DNA of 64,000 bases from positions 186,001 through 250,000 of the forward strand of contig JAWKNO010000003.1 of the NCBI GenBank assembly GCA_041391665.1. Reading direction: 5' to 3'. This document shows positions 42,252-51,801 of this stretch, one piece after another. This DNA is from Bacteroidia bacterium. Its GTDB lineage: Bacteria; Bacteroidota; Bacteroidia; J057. Within the stretch, counting starts at the first letter, position 1. The number at the start of each line of letters is the position of its first letter. The notes below the pieces were generated by a model that saw nothing but the letters and a program-made list of their open reading frames with translations, was not told where the DNA came from and searched no databases. Position numbers and translations under genes: made by a program.

Positions 42252-44255
42252 ATGGGATACCCAACGATCACACGAATGTTTTTCCTGCTCTGGATTGTGG
42301 CGATCACACTGATTGACAGCCAGTTGAAAGCGCAAATCCTGGACAATGAGAACAAAATTAATGTAACACTTTCCGATGGAACTGCCGTCACGCTTTACGG
42401 TGCGGCTGCTACCCTTTCTGACGAAAAGACCAAGGACTATTATTACATGCCCACCAACCTCCGGCTTTCCAAAAAAGCGGACGGCACCCCTATGTTTTTG
42501 TTCCTGAAGTTTACCGATGAAAACAATGCCGATGCCGAAGCCAGTGGGGCAATCCTCCACATGTTGATGGAATATGGTCTCACCAAAACACAGGAAACAG
42601 AGTTGAGCCGGGTGCTTAAAGCCAAATACGAAGGCGCCGTGCTCAAAGGTGCTGCTGAGATTGAACCCGACGGAGACAATTCCATCCGGATTGTTTCTGC
42701 AACCCTGACAGGCGCACGCACAAGAACGCTCGTCATGTCAGGAAAAGCACCTGTTTTCCCTGGCAACAAAATCGCAGTTGCCGCCGAACTCGACAAAAAA
42801 GGCGCACAACTGATGGATGCGACTTTTCAAAAAACCAGTTCGATTGCAGACCTTTCCATTAACCTCTCTTACAACTATACGGTACGAGTACCAGCTGCCA
42901 GAGGGTTTTATGAAGAAGACTGGAGCAAACTGGACAGTCTTCACCTGTTGGATTCTGCCTATTTTTCAAAAACCGTCAAGGAAGAAAAAGATTATGGAGA
43001 AAAGGCCATTAATGGTGTAGTAGGGGCGATAGCTGGCGGGCCCATCGGCGCACTGATCGGCTGGTTTGGTTCCGGAAATAAAAAAACCACCAAATTCAAA
43101 TACGATGAGTTGCGCACCTTCTACCGCAAAATGGAAGAGGAAGGTGTAATCACTGTCCGCTTTGAAGAAAATGTAGATGACCAGCGTGTAGCCGCTATTC
43201 GCGATGCCTTTTTCCAACACTTTCTGAATAGTTTTACCGAAAAAGAAGCTCAGGAAATCCCGACCCCAGGCAAGCAGGAAAAACTCGATATGCCCAATAT
43301 CAAACAAGGCGACGAATACAAATTTCGTCGCGAGTTTGCAGAAACAATTATCGAAAAGCGGAAACGCACATTTAACCTCAGCTACGCACTGGCCATCAAA
43401 AAGCCCTTTCAGATGACCGAAAACCTCGCATCGTGGTACGACAATGTGCGGGATAATCCAAAATGTGTGGGAACGGTTCTGCTCAACGACCCTTTCTTCC
43501 AGCACCGTGATGTAAACGTCATCATGGACCTTGATGCCGAAGATATGATGGGAAAAGAGTTAAATTTTGTAACGGTCAGCCTGCGCAAACAACGCAACGT
43601 AAAAGGCGCCAACGATTTTTCGCATCAACTCACTTTTGACCGTTCGTACTTTGAGCAAAATGGCAACCGCGCGACCGTAACCTATTCCAAAGCACAGGAC
43701 GCTTCGCCTGATGAATACGAATACAAAGTGCAGTGGAGCCTTCGCGGAGGAAATGTGTTTCCCCCCAACGATACGACCTGGACAAAAGGAAGCTGGCAGG
43801 GGGTAACACTGGCACCTCCGGTTACGCCGCGCAATATTCGTTATGAGGTTGATCTGGACGAACTTTCAGATCTGGGAATCCGAAATGTAACCCTTCAGCT
43901 CCGATATGAGAAATTTGGGAAGGAAGTGGAGACCAATATGAATATCGGCCTTTACAGCAAACAACCCTATATGGAAAAGACCATTTATATGGATAAAAAT
44001 ACCCGGGGATATGCTTACCGGATGGTATTTACCCATAAAGAAAAAGGTCCTATGGTAACAGACTGGGAAGCGAAAATCAATACTGACTACATTTTTGCTG
44101 TCGTACCGGAGCAGTTGAGAAAAGGAGATCAGAGTTTTATCGACCAAATGCTTGAACGAGGCAAACAAATCGTGGCCGGAGGCTCCCGGGATGCAGAAGT
44201 TCAGGACGGTCAAAAAGTTCTCGACAAATTTAAAGATGTGATTACCACCAATTAA
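42252..44255 (+). CDS. Secreted paralogue D, with glycine-zipper segment
   Basis: 667 aa from the ATG at 42252, which abuts the heptamer array (a TTG two codons earlier is inside the array and less likely). Signal peptide ends at L-K-A-Q (~28). Family motifs: L-S-D-G-T-A-V-T-L-Y (~38), Y-Y-Y-M-P (~58), a G-A-I-L-H stretch, D-P-F-F-Q-H-R-D-V (~414), Y-E-Y-K-V-Q-W-S-L-R-G-G (~490), L-A-P-P-V-T-P-R (~519). Residues ~256-272 hold G-A-I-A-G-G-P-I-G-A-L-I-G, a glycine-zipper that could insert in a membrane. Closest to E in the array. Confidence 0.85.
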   Translation: MGYPTITRMFFLLWIVAITLIDSQLKAQILDNENKINVTLSDGTAVTLYGAAATLSDEKTKDYYYMPTNLRLSKKADGTPMFLFLKFTDENNADAEASGAILHMLMEYGLTKTQETELSRVLKAKYEGAVLKGAAEIEPDGDNSIRIVSATLTGARTRTLVMSGKAPVFPGNKIAVAAELDKKGAQLMDATFQKTSSIADLSINLSYNYTVRVPAARGFYEEDWSKLDSLHLLDSAYFSKTVKEEKDYGEKAINGVVGAIAGGPIGALIGWFGSGNKKTTKFKYDELRTFYRKMEEEGVITVRFEENVDDQRVAAIRDAFFQHFLNSFTEKEAQEIPTPGKQEKLDMPNIKQGDEYKFRREFAETIIEKRKRTFNLSYALAIKKPFQMTENLASWYDNVRDNPKCVGTVLLNDPFFQHRDVNVIMDLDAEDMMGKELNFVTVSLRKQRNVKGANDFSHQLTFDRSYFEQNGNRATVTYSKAQDASPDEYEYKVQWSLRGGNVFPPNDTTWTKGSWQGVTLAPPVTPRNIRYEVDLDELSDLGIRNVTLQLRYEKFGKEVETNMNIGLYSKQPYMEKTIYMDKNTRGYAYRMVFTHKEKGPMVTDWEAKINTDYIFAVVPEQLRKGDQSFIDQMLERGKQIVAGGSRDAEVQDGQKVLDKFKDVITTN

Positions 44256-44274
44256 CCCATAACCCCAATTTTTA

Positions 44275-46380
44275 ATGACATCCATTATGAAATTTTCACC
44301 CATATATATCAGGCGCTCCCTGCCCCTGCTGATGCTTGTTTTTGGCCTGTTTTCGGCCCTGCCTGCCCAGAATCTCCAGTACGAAACCGGTATGGAGCTC
44401 AAACTCAACGACGGAACAGCGGTCATGGTTTATCGCGGCGGCGGAAACAACTATTACTACCTCCCGCCGGCAAACGCCATGCACCTGGGCATGAAAGAAG
44501 ATCAAACGCCTGAGTTTTTGTTCATGAAGTTCACCACAGAAGCTCGTGAAACGCAAGGCGGAGTACAAGGTGCTATTCTCCACTTTCTTATTGAATGGGG
44601 ACTTACCCCTGCTCAGCTGACCGAACTGGAAGATAAACTCAAGCAAAAATCGCCGATAAAAACCAGCGCAGTTTTGGCCGGCCCCGTGGATTTGAGAGCA
44701 AAAGAAGGGGAATCTTTCCGTATTGTATCAGCGATCCTTCAGGACAAAAAATTCACTTCCACCTTTATCACTTCCGGTTATGCCCCGCCTATGCAGGGAG
44801 GCAAAGCAGCCGTAGCTGCCCGCCTTGACGCCAATGGTGCGCAATTGCTCGATGCTACTTTCAAGAAAACCAGCTCAATCACAGACGTATCGCTTGTATT
44901 GGACTACGAATACACTGTCAAGGTTAAAGCAGCCAAAGGTTATCTGAAATACGATCTCGAAATCACCCACGAACAGGGAGACGGCATGGCCTATGACTTT
45001 ATGCGCAAGGAGCTTGACAACCGCCCGCAGGATCTCAAGAATGCCATCGCAACCTATGAGGCCAACAAGAAAAAGCTCACCAATGAATGCGGTGTAGCCG
45101 ATGGTATGGGCAATATGCTTATCGCTATGCAGGCTATGGATAAAGCCATTGGTAATACCAGTGGAGCTGGAGATACTGGCAGCCCATGGGAATACGGGGT
45201 AACCGAATCCATGATGCGCAAGGTGTATGAATATTTTGAGCAGAAAGAAAAAATCATCCTCAAGTGGGAAGAGAACCTTGACGATGAAAGACTGACCGTG
45301 ATGCGGGAGGCATTTTTTGGGTTTTTCCTCAATTCTTTTGCAGAACCTGTGATGCCAGAGTTTAATACCATCATTGCAGCCGGAGAAGGATTTAACCCTG
45401 CCACCAATAACCCGGTAAAAGACGAAAAACAGGCCTCTTATCAGTTTAAATCCTGTACACAAATGGAGTCCAACCGGGTGATCAGAAAAGAAATCCGCCT
45501 GGACAACCTCATTCTCCCCGTTACCCGCCGGTACCAGATGGTAACCAACCTCGCCAGCAGCTATGATATGGTGAGAAGTAATCCCAAATGTATCAGTTCG
45601 ATCAACCTGAATGACCCCTTCTTCCAGCACAGAGACATCAACTTTATCCTCGACCTGGAGGCGCAGGAAATCTTCAGCAAAGAGATCAACCACGTGACGG
45701 TAAATGTGAGAAAACGCCGTTCTTCAGGCAACGATTTTGCCGATGCCATCACCTTCACCAATGATTATATGCGTGAAAATGGCTCACTCGCAACCCTCAC
45801 CTACGCCCGTGGCGAAGACCGGAACCCTGATCTTTATGAATACAAAGCACAGTGGAGCCTGAAAGGCGGAAACACCTACCCGGCCAATCCACCCTGGGTT
45901 AAAGGCGACTGGCAGGGTGTAACGCTCGCTCCGCCTGTCAAACCCCGCAAAATCGAATTTGAATGCGACCTTGATGAAATGCGTGAAATTGGCATCGTAA
46001 GAGCTACGCTTCAGGTGCGGTATTCCAAATTTGGTAAGGAAATAGAAGAAAATATTCCGATTACAGTGTCCAAAAATGAGCCGCTCGTGGAAACCACGAT
46101 CTACGAAGACCGCGATGCGCAGGGATATGTCTCCCGTTTGGTACTCACCCACAAAGAACACGGAAAACTCGCCCTCGACTGGGAAGCCAACGTCAACGAC
46201 GACTATGTGTATGCGTCCATTCCCGACGAACTTCGCGAGGGAGATCAGACCTTCCTGCAGAAAGTCATGCGCGCAGGAAAAGAGGTACTCACCCCACGTG
46301 CAGACGGTACAGTGGATCCTCAAACGGCAATTCTGGATAAATTTGCCAAGGTCCTCGGTATTTTCCTCGGAGAGGAATAG
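44275..46380 (+). CDS. Secreted paralogue E
   Basis: 701 aa; the ATG at 44287 is an alternative start. Signal peptide cut after L-P-A-Q (~32). Family motifs: L-N-D-G-T-A-V-M-V-Y (~43), N-Y-Y-Y-L-P-P (~57), G-A-I-L-H-F-L (~93), D-P-F-F-Q-H-R-D-I-N (~445), Y-E-Y-K-A-Q-W-S-L-K-G-G (~522), L-A-P-P-V-K-P-R-K-I (~550). It matches D over its full length except for the glycine-zipper insert, so D and E are a recent duplicate pair. Its stop lies just before the heptamer array leading to F. Confidence 0.85.
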   Translation: MTSIMKFSPIYIRRSLPLLMLVFGLFSALPAQNLQYETGMELKLNDGTAVMVYRGGGNNYYYLPPANAMHLGMKEDQTPEFLFMKFTTEARETQGGVQGAILHFLIEWGLTPAQLTELEDKLKQKSPIKTSAVLAGPVDLRAKEGESFRIVSAILQDKKFTSTFITSGYAPPMQGGKAAVAARLDANGAQLLDATFKKTSSITDVSLVLDYEYTVKVKAAKGYLKYDLEITHEQGDGMAYDFMRKELDNRPQDLKNAIATYEANKKKLTNECGVADGMGNMLIAMQAMDKAIGNTSGAGDTGSPWEYGVTESMMRKVYEYFEQKEKIILKWEENLDDERLTVMREAFFGFFLNSFAEPVMPEFNTIIAAGEGFNPATNNPVKDEKQASYQFKSCTQMESNRVIRKEIRLDNLILPVTRRYQMVTNLASSYDMVRSNPKCISSINLNDPFFQHRDINFILDLEAQEIFSKEINHVTVNVRKRRSSGNDFADAITFTNDYMRENGSLATLTYARGEDRNPDLYEYKAQWSLKGGNTYPANPPWVKGDWQGVTLAPPVKPRKIEFECDLDEMREIGIVRATLQVRYSKFGKEIEENIPITVSKNEPLVETTIYEDRDAQGYVSRLVLTHKEHGKLALDWEANVNDDYVYASIPDELREGDQTFLQKVMRAGKEVLTPRADGTVDPQTAILDKFAKVLGIFLGEE

Positions 46381-46381
46381 A

Positions 46382-46430
46382 ATGGTTAATTGTTAATGGT
46401 TAATTGTCAATGGTTAATGGTCAATGGTTA
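46382..46430 (+). repeat. Heptamer array 4, between paralogues E and F
   Basis: Seven exact 7-bp units (ATGGTTA, ATTGTTA, ATGGTTA, ATTGTCA, ATGGTTA, ATGGTCA, ATGGTTA), starting one base after the stop of E (46378-46380). Because 7 is not a multiple of 3, successive ATGs rotate through all three frames upstream of the F start. Array 3 (42209-42250) is the reverse complement of this family. Confidence 0.92.
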
Positions 46431-46438
46431 ATGATGAT

Positions 46439-48265
46439 ATGAAATCAGTATTTAAAATATGCCTTGCCTTTCTGACATCCATGCTGCTTAGTATGGCGGT
46501 CAGGGGGCAGGCAGTCTTTATCGACAAGCCCGTCAGGGCGGGAGAAGTGACGGTTTTCCCGGCGATCCAGAATCCCAACCAGTATTATTATCTGGTGGAC
46601 AAGGCCAGGCTGGCTCTCACGGAAGACGAAAAACCACAGTTTTCATTTCTCCGCTATGTACAAAATGCACCCGGCTCGACCAAGGACATCAGCCAGGAGG
46701 GAGAAGGCGGCGGAATTGTGCATGCCGTTGTAACCCTGGGAGTGACCGACGAGCAACTCGACGAAGCGCGCAGAGAATTGCGTCGGGCAAATCCAAATGG
46801 CGAAATCATGGGGCCGATGATTTACACTTCGGGTAAATTTGGATTGGTATCATCCTTTGCCGAAGAAGGAAGTGAATTTACCCATCACCTGCTGGGATTG
46901 GGTAGCGCACCGATCCTCGACGGAAACAAGGCCGCCATTTCCCTGAATCTCACCAAACAAGGCGCCAAAATCCTTTGGGAGTCGTTTAAAACCGCTACGC
47001 CAGATGTAACCTTCTCCTTCGAGATGCAGCTTGAAGGCTACCGCTCGCCGATTCAGGCGACGCTGGAAGCCAATTTTGATCAGATCTACAAACACAAAGG
47101 CTTTGAAGTCGGAGTCGCCTCAGTCATGCTTCAGGCGGAAGTCAATGCCGCATTTGACGACCTGGTAAAAAACGGTGCGATCAAATTTACCGGCGTTGAA
47201 GCGGACGAAAACATGGAGAAGCTGATCGAAATCGCTTACAAAAAACTCACAGACATGATGATGGAGCCGGTCAATAATTCGGTTACCCAGTTTTCAGATC
47301 TTGGTCGCACCCAAAGTACCATGGACAGGGCCAGCAATCTGCTCTCTCAGTCCCGGAGAGAGACCGACGCAGCCAACCGCCAGATTCGCGAAGACAACCG
47401 GAGGAATGAAGAACGTGCGCGCAGAGAAGGCGACAACAACTTCAAGCCCAAGCCCGAGCAGTCAGCCCAAACCTTTACCATTGCCGCTTCTTACAAAATG
47501 AAAGAAGTGAAAACCAGTGGAATATTTAAAGTGAGCCTCAACAAAATCATGGCTGACGAGCTATCCATCCGTTTTGATGAAAATATTGGTAGTCTTAACA
47601 AATATGCAAAGGATGAAGACATATTCCGCCAGGTAAACCTCGACGATCCATTCTTCCGCCAAAGGGAAATTTCCGCTTTCCTCGATGGCTATAATGCAGC
47701 CGAATTTGGCCAGTATATCAACTTCGTCACTGTCAAAATGCTGAAAACTCATGCAAAAGGGGCTACCACCGAACAGGAAATTCGCATCGACCGGGCAGGA
47801 TTCAACGAAAAAGGCAACCTCTACAAAATGGTCTATGGCTGGAAAGATGATACCGACAGGAAAAAATGGCTGGACTACGAATACGAAGTACTGTGGAGCT
47901 TTTTTGGCGGGCAGGAAGTGATTCAGGAAAAACGCCATACGACCTTTTCCGCCATTAACCTAAAACCCCCATTTGAGCCAAGGGTCATTTCCCTCGACGG
48001 TGATCCCGAATATATGAAAGAACGCGAAGTGCGGTCTGTAACCGTTTCCCTCTACTACAAAGTCGGCGGGCAGGACAACGTCAAAAAAACTACCCTCAGT
48101 GTAGAAAGAGGGCAGATTTCGGAGAATATAGGAATTCTCCTTCCCGAAAACCAATACGACTACGAATACGAAATCCAGTGGCGGCTGAAAGGCAACCGGG
48201 TAGTAAGTTCGGGTCGACATACCTCCGCAGAATCTATTCTCTTTATCGATGAAATACCAGAATAG
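46439..48265 (+). CDS. Secreted paralogue F
   Basis: 608 aa from the ATG at 46439 (M-K-S-V-F-K-I-C-L-A-F, cut after V-R-G-Q); an ATG inside the heptamer array five codons earlier is in frame but gives a worse signal peptide. Family motifs: Y-Y-Y-L-V (~49), G-G-G-I-V-H-A-V-V (~86), G-P-M-I-Y-T-S-G (~122), G-S-A-P-I-L-D-G-N-K-A-A-I (~150), I-L-W-E-S-F (~172), a charged helical R-R-E/E-R insert (~300-340), D-P-F-F-R-Q-R-E-I (~402), W-L-D-Y-E-Y-x-x-x-W-S-F-F-G-G (~473), P-P-F-E-P-R. Pairs with G. Confidence 0.86.
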   Translation: MKSVFKICLAFLTSMLLSMAVRGQAVFIDKPVRAGEVTVFPAIQNPNQYYYLVDKARLALTEDEKPQFSFLRYVQNAPGSTKDISQEGEGGGIVHAVVTLGVTDEQLDEARRELRRANPNGEIMGPMIYTSGKFGLVSSFAEEGSEFTHHLLGLGSAPILDGNKAAISLNLTKQGAKILWESFKTATPDVTFSFEMQLEGYRSPIQATLEANFDQIYKHKGFEVGVASVMLQAEVNAAFDDLVKNGAIKFTGVEADENMEKLIEIAYKKLTDMMMEPVNNSVTQFSDLGRTQSTMDRASNLLSQSRRETDAANRQIREDNRRNEERARREGDNNFKPKPEQSAQTFTIAASYKMKEVKTSGIFKVSLNKIMADELSIRFDENIGSLNKYAKDEDIFRQVNLDDPFFRQREISAFLDGYNAAEFGQYINFVTVKMLKTHAKGATTEQEIRIDRAGFNEKGNLYKMVYGWKDDTDRKKWLDYEYEVLWSFFGGQEVIQEKRHTTFSAINLKPPFEPRVISLDGDPEYMKEREVRSVTVSLYYKVGGQDNVKKTTLSVERGQISENIGILLPENQYDYEYEIQWRLKGNRVVSSGRHTSAESILFIDEIPE

Positions 48266-48277
48266 CCAGCAATTACA

Positions 48278-50245
48278 ATGAACAATTCAACCGCAACAAA
48301 AAACTCCAAACCTATGATTCGATCTTATCTTATACTCATGGTTTTCCTGCAGATTACCAGTGGCGTTTTTGCCCAGCAGATCTTGCTTGATAAACCCGTG
48401 CGCGCAGGAGAACTGACCGTTTTCCCCACGATCAGTAATCCCAACGAGTATTATTATCTCGCCGACAAAGTGCAAGTGGCCAAACACGCCACCGGTGCGC
48501 CGATGTTTTCTTTCATCAAATATGTCCGCAATACTGACGCAGTTGCCGGTACCAGCACCATCACAGAAAGTGACAACGGAGGAGGAATTGTCCACGCCGT
48601 AGTGCAACTTTCTGTTTCCCCCGAACAGCTTTCCGATGCACAGAGAGCCTTGCGCCGAATCAACGGAGCAGGAAAAATCGTAGGCCCTGTAGTCTATAAA
48701 AGCGGAACGCTTGCCCTGATCTCTTCTGTAGCCAGCCCGCAGGGCGGCATGTCCAAGCAGGTCATTGGCCTGGGTAGTGCACCTATTCTCGACGGACAGA
48801 AAGCAGCGATTTCCATTCAGCTGACCAAAGAAGGTTCTGACATCCTCTGGGCTACTTTTCAGACGCCGACACCCGATATGAGTGTATCGTTTGAAATGGA
48901 GGTCGAAGGTTATCTCTCTCCCAAAAGAGTAATTATTGAAGCAGATTTTGAGCGGATTTACAAAAACCAAACCTTTGAAGCCGCAGCCGTAACGCCTGTA
49001 CTTGCGGCGGAGATCCAGATGGCATTTGACGAACTGCACGACCAGGGAGCGATCAAAGTTACCCAGATCGGAGAAGATGAAGAATTAAACAAATTGATGG
49101 AAACCGCCTATAACAAACTCACTACCCTGATGTTTGAAAAAATAGGAGGAACCGGCGTACCAGAGCTTTCACAACTCGTACCCGGCGGTCAGCGCAGCAT
49201 GCTTGACCGCGCTACCGACATGCTCAATACGGCCCGGAGAGAAGCCAGGGAAGAAAATCGCCAATTGCGCCAGGAAGCACGTCTCGCAGCCGAGCGGGAA
49301 AGCCGCGCCAGAAGCGAAATCAGTGCCCGCAGAACCGAACACCTGCGCGAAACCGGAGGATCTACGGAGCCCATTCCCGCTGACCAGCGAAGAGGCTCAA
49401 GGGAAGAACGCGAAGGGGTTACACCAGAAAACCAGCCTGTAGAACAGGTGCCGGTTCCCAGTCTGGCCATTGCCGTTTCTTACCGGATGAAGTCCATCAA
49501 ACAAACCGGCAGCTACAAAATCGACCTCAACAAATACACCTCAGATACCCGCACGATGCGGTTTGACGAAAACCTTGGGTCGGTAAAAAGCTGTAAAGAG
49601 TGTTTCCTCCGCGTAAATCTCGACGATCCGCTCTACAAACAACGCAATATCTACGCCCGGCTCGATGGCCTGAATGCACAGGATTTTGGTTCTTATATCA
49701 ATTTTGTAACGGTTTTGATCATGAAAAAACACCAGGACGGTTCGCAGACTGTGCAGGAAATTCAGATTGACAAGACCAAATTTAACGCAACCGGCAACGA
49801 TTTTGTCACCACTTACGGATGGAAGGGAGATGACGACCGAAATGCATGGCTCAACTACCAGTACAAGGCAAAATGGAGTTTCTTTGGCGGGTATGAAGTA
49901 GAAACTGACTGGCAGAATGAGACCTTCGGCAGTATTTCACTTGTACCTCCGTTGGTGAAAAAACCCATTTATATTGAAGCGGACCCCGAATATATGACTG
50001 ACCAGAAAGTGCGTTCAGTGGAGTTGAAGTTATATTATAAATTGGGAACCAAAGAAGAGACAAAATCCATGAATCTTCAGATGGCCAAAAACGAGCTTTC
50101 GCGTACTGTAGAGCTGATTTTACCGAAAGGGAAAGATGACTATGAGTTTCAGACAACCTGGTTTGTAAGGGGAAAACAGCCTATTGCGTCCAAACGAATC
50201 CCTTCCACTTACGGAATGGTCTATCTTGATGAAATCCCCAAATAA
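48278..50245 (+). CDS. Secreted paralogue G
   Basis: 655 aa; a start at 48314 (M-I-R-S-Y-L-I-L-M) is also possible. Signal peptide cut after V-F-A-Q. Family motifs: Y-Y-Y-L-A-D (~60), G-G-G-I-V-H-A-V-V (~98), G-P-V-V-Y-K-S-G (~134), G-S-A-P-I-L-D-G-Q-K-A-A-I (~162), I-L-W-A-T-F (~183), a charged coiled coil (~300-350), D-P-L-Y-K-Q-R-N-I (~445), W-L-N-Y-Q-Y-x-x-x-W-S-F-F-G-G (~520), P-P-L-V-K-K-P. It aligns with F along its length, so F and G are a duplicate pair. Confidence 0.86.
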   Translation: MNNSTATKNSKPMIRSYLILMVFLQITSGVFAQQILLDKPVRAGELTVFPTISNPNEYYYLADKVQVAKHATGAPMFSFIKYVRNTDAVAGTSTITESDNGGGIVHAVVQLSVSPEQLSDAQRALRRINGAGKIVGPVVYKSGTLALISSVASPQGGMSKQVIGLGSAPILDGQKAAISIQLTKEGSDILWATFQTPTPDMSVSFEMEVEGYLSPKRVIIEADFERIYKNQTFEAAAVTPVLAAEIQMAFDELHDQGAIKVTQIGEDEELNKLMETAYNKLTTLMFEKIGGTGVPELSQLVPGGQRSMLDRATDMLNTARREAREENRQLRQEARLAAERESRARSEISARRTEHLRETGGSTEPIPADQRRGSREEREGVTPENQPVEQVPVPSLAIAVSYRMKSIKQTGSYKIDLNKYTSDTRTMRFDENLGSVKSCKECFLRVNLDDPLYKQRNIYARLDGLNAQDFGSYINFVTVLIMKKHQDGSQTVQEIQIDKTKFNATGNDFVTTYGWKGDDDRNAWLNYQYKAKWSFFGGYEVETDWQNETFGSISLVPPLVKKPIYIEADPEYMTDQKVRSVELKLYYKLGTKEETKSMNLQMAKNELSRTVELILPKGKDDYEFQTTWFVRGKQPIASKRIPSTYGMVYLDEIPK

Positions 50246-50274
50246 CCCCACTTTTTTTTTCGGCAAATAAACAA

Positions 50275-51792
50275 ATGAAACTACCTATGAAATATACATT
50301 CATAAATCCCAAAGGCATTTTAACAATGGCTTGTGTGATGCTCATGTTGGGTGGCAACTTATTCGCACAGACTTTTCCAGCCTACCCGACTACCAGGGGC
50401 ACGGTATCAGAAGAGCGGGTAAAACTCCCCTTCTACAGTGAACCGCAGACCGTTCCGGTCGAACGCGTTGGAGATATGATATTCTATCAGGGCGATATCC
50501 GGGTGGATTTGGCATCCGGCCGCGGAGGGGCTACGATTTCCAATATCGACAGCCTCTGGCACAATGGCGTAATCCCCTATCAAATCAAATCAGGCCATCC
50601 ATATAGAGATACCATACTGAAGGGAATCAGCATTCTCAACAGGCGTACCCCGCTGAACCTTGTGCCTTACAACAGCTCGCGGCATACCAGTTATGTTTAC
50701 ATTCAAAACGACGGCACCGGCTGTTGGTCATGGATTGGCAACCGGATTGATTCTGTGAGACAGACCATCAACCTCGATACCAATTGCGGATTAGAGGGCG
50801 TACAGCACGAAATCCTCCACGCAGCAGGGTTTTATCACGAACATTGCCGCTCAGACAGGGATTCCTTCATCAACGTGGATCTCAGTAAAATGGTAGCCGA
50901 CTGGCGTTCTCAGTTTACCAAAGCACCCGTCTCTGCTTCTATCAACTGGACGCCTTACGACACTTTATCCATTATGCATTATGAAGGAGACCACAGTGAT
51001 ATTGAAAGTACAGCAGGAACTCCTTACATGACGATCAAAAGAAACGGCAGAGACACTGGCCGCCCCACCCGGAGAAACCGCACATTGAGCCCTGGGGATA
51101 TTTCGGCTATTTATGCCTTGTATGGGATCTACGAACCCATTATGCGGCAAATGAATTGGTTTATGTCTCCGGGCGCTTCATCGTCAGGGGCATCAACCTC
51201 CGGTGGATCGGGAAGTTCGCCCTCAGGCGCTTCCAGGAGCAGCTTTGCGATCGATATACGTTACGATGTGGATCTTGTACCCCAACGCACCTCCGTATCT
51301 TGTTGGGCAGCCGGAGCGGCCATGCTGGTAGGCTGGGCCGATTCGATATCCATTGACCCGGAGCAGATTGCCAGCGGCATCGGATATTGGCGCAGATATT
51401 ACAATGCCTCAGGTCTTCCGCCGAGTGATACCACAATGTTTAGAAGATGGGGGCTGATTCCGGAATACCCTATGTGTTATACAGTAGAAGGATTTGCCAG
51501 TCTTCTCGCCTATAACGGCCCGCTGTGGGTGGCGGGAGCGGTAGATCTCACAGGCCCCGGCTCCGCCAACGCACATATCCGGGTAGTAACCGGTATGCGG
51601 GGCGATGGTACCCCTGATGGCACAAGGGTATATATCAATGACCCCTGGGACAGAGGCATGACCAATTTCACTATGCCCAACAATGGCTCGCAGTATGACC
51701 TGACCTTTACAGAGTTTATGCAGGAAATGGAAAATCTGGGCGCCAGCGAACTGCGCGAAGCCTCTCCCTGGTATGTAGCACACAATCCTTAA
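50275..51792 (+). CDS. Astacin-type metalloprotease fused to a papain-like cysteine protease
   Basis: 505 aa. Signal peptide to A-Q (~32). The astacin domain (~85-290) carries the full zinc signature HExxHxxGFxHExxRxDRD (His178 to Asp196; ligands His178, His182, His188) and the Met-turn S232-I-M-H-Y236. A Ser/Gly-rich linker (~298-323) joins it to a papain-like domain with nucleophile Cys343 (S-V-S-C-W-A-A), His434 (N-A-H-I-R-V-V) and Asn455 or Asp456 (Y-I-N-D-P-W-D). Both sites look intact. Fusion of two unrelated secreted proteases is unusual. It lies in the middle of the paralogue operon, so it may process neighbouring gene products; the substrate is unknown. Confidence 0.9.
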   Translation: MKLPMKYTFINPKGILTMACVMLMLGGNLFAQTFPAYPTTRGTVSEERVKLPFYSEPQTVPVERVGDMIFYQGDIRVDLASGRGGATISNIDSLWHNGVIPYQIKSGHPYRDTILKGISILNRRTPLNLVPYNSSRHTSYVYIQNDGTGCWSWIGNRIDSVRQTINLDTNCGLEGVQHEILHAAGFYHEHCRSDRDSFINVDLSKMVADWRSQFTKAPVSASINWTPYDTLSIMHYEGDHSDIESTAGTPYMTIKRNGRDTGRPTRRNRTLSPGDISAIYALYGIYEPIMRQMNWFMSPGASSSGASTSGGSGSSPSGASRSSFAIDIRYDVDLVPQRTSVSCWAAGAAMLVGWADSISIDPEQIASGIGYWRRYYNASGLPPSDTTMFRRWGLIPEYPMCYTVEGFASLLAYNGPLWVAGAVDLTGPGSANAHIRVVTGMRGDGTPDGTRVYINDPWDRGMTNFTMPNNGSQYDLTFTEFMQEMENLGASELREASPWYVAHNP

Positions 51793-51801
51793 TCAGACAT
51801 C

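Noticed and set aside
45054..45407. Minus-strand open frame inside paralogue E
   Set aside because: Antisense shadow within a conserved family gene; no independent support.
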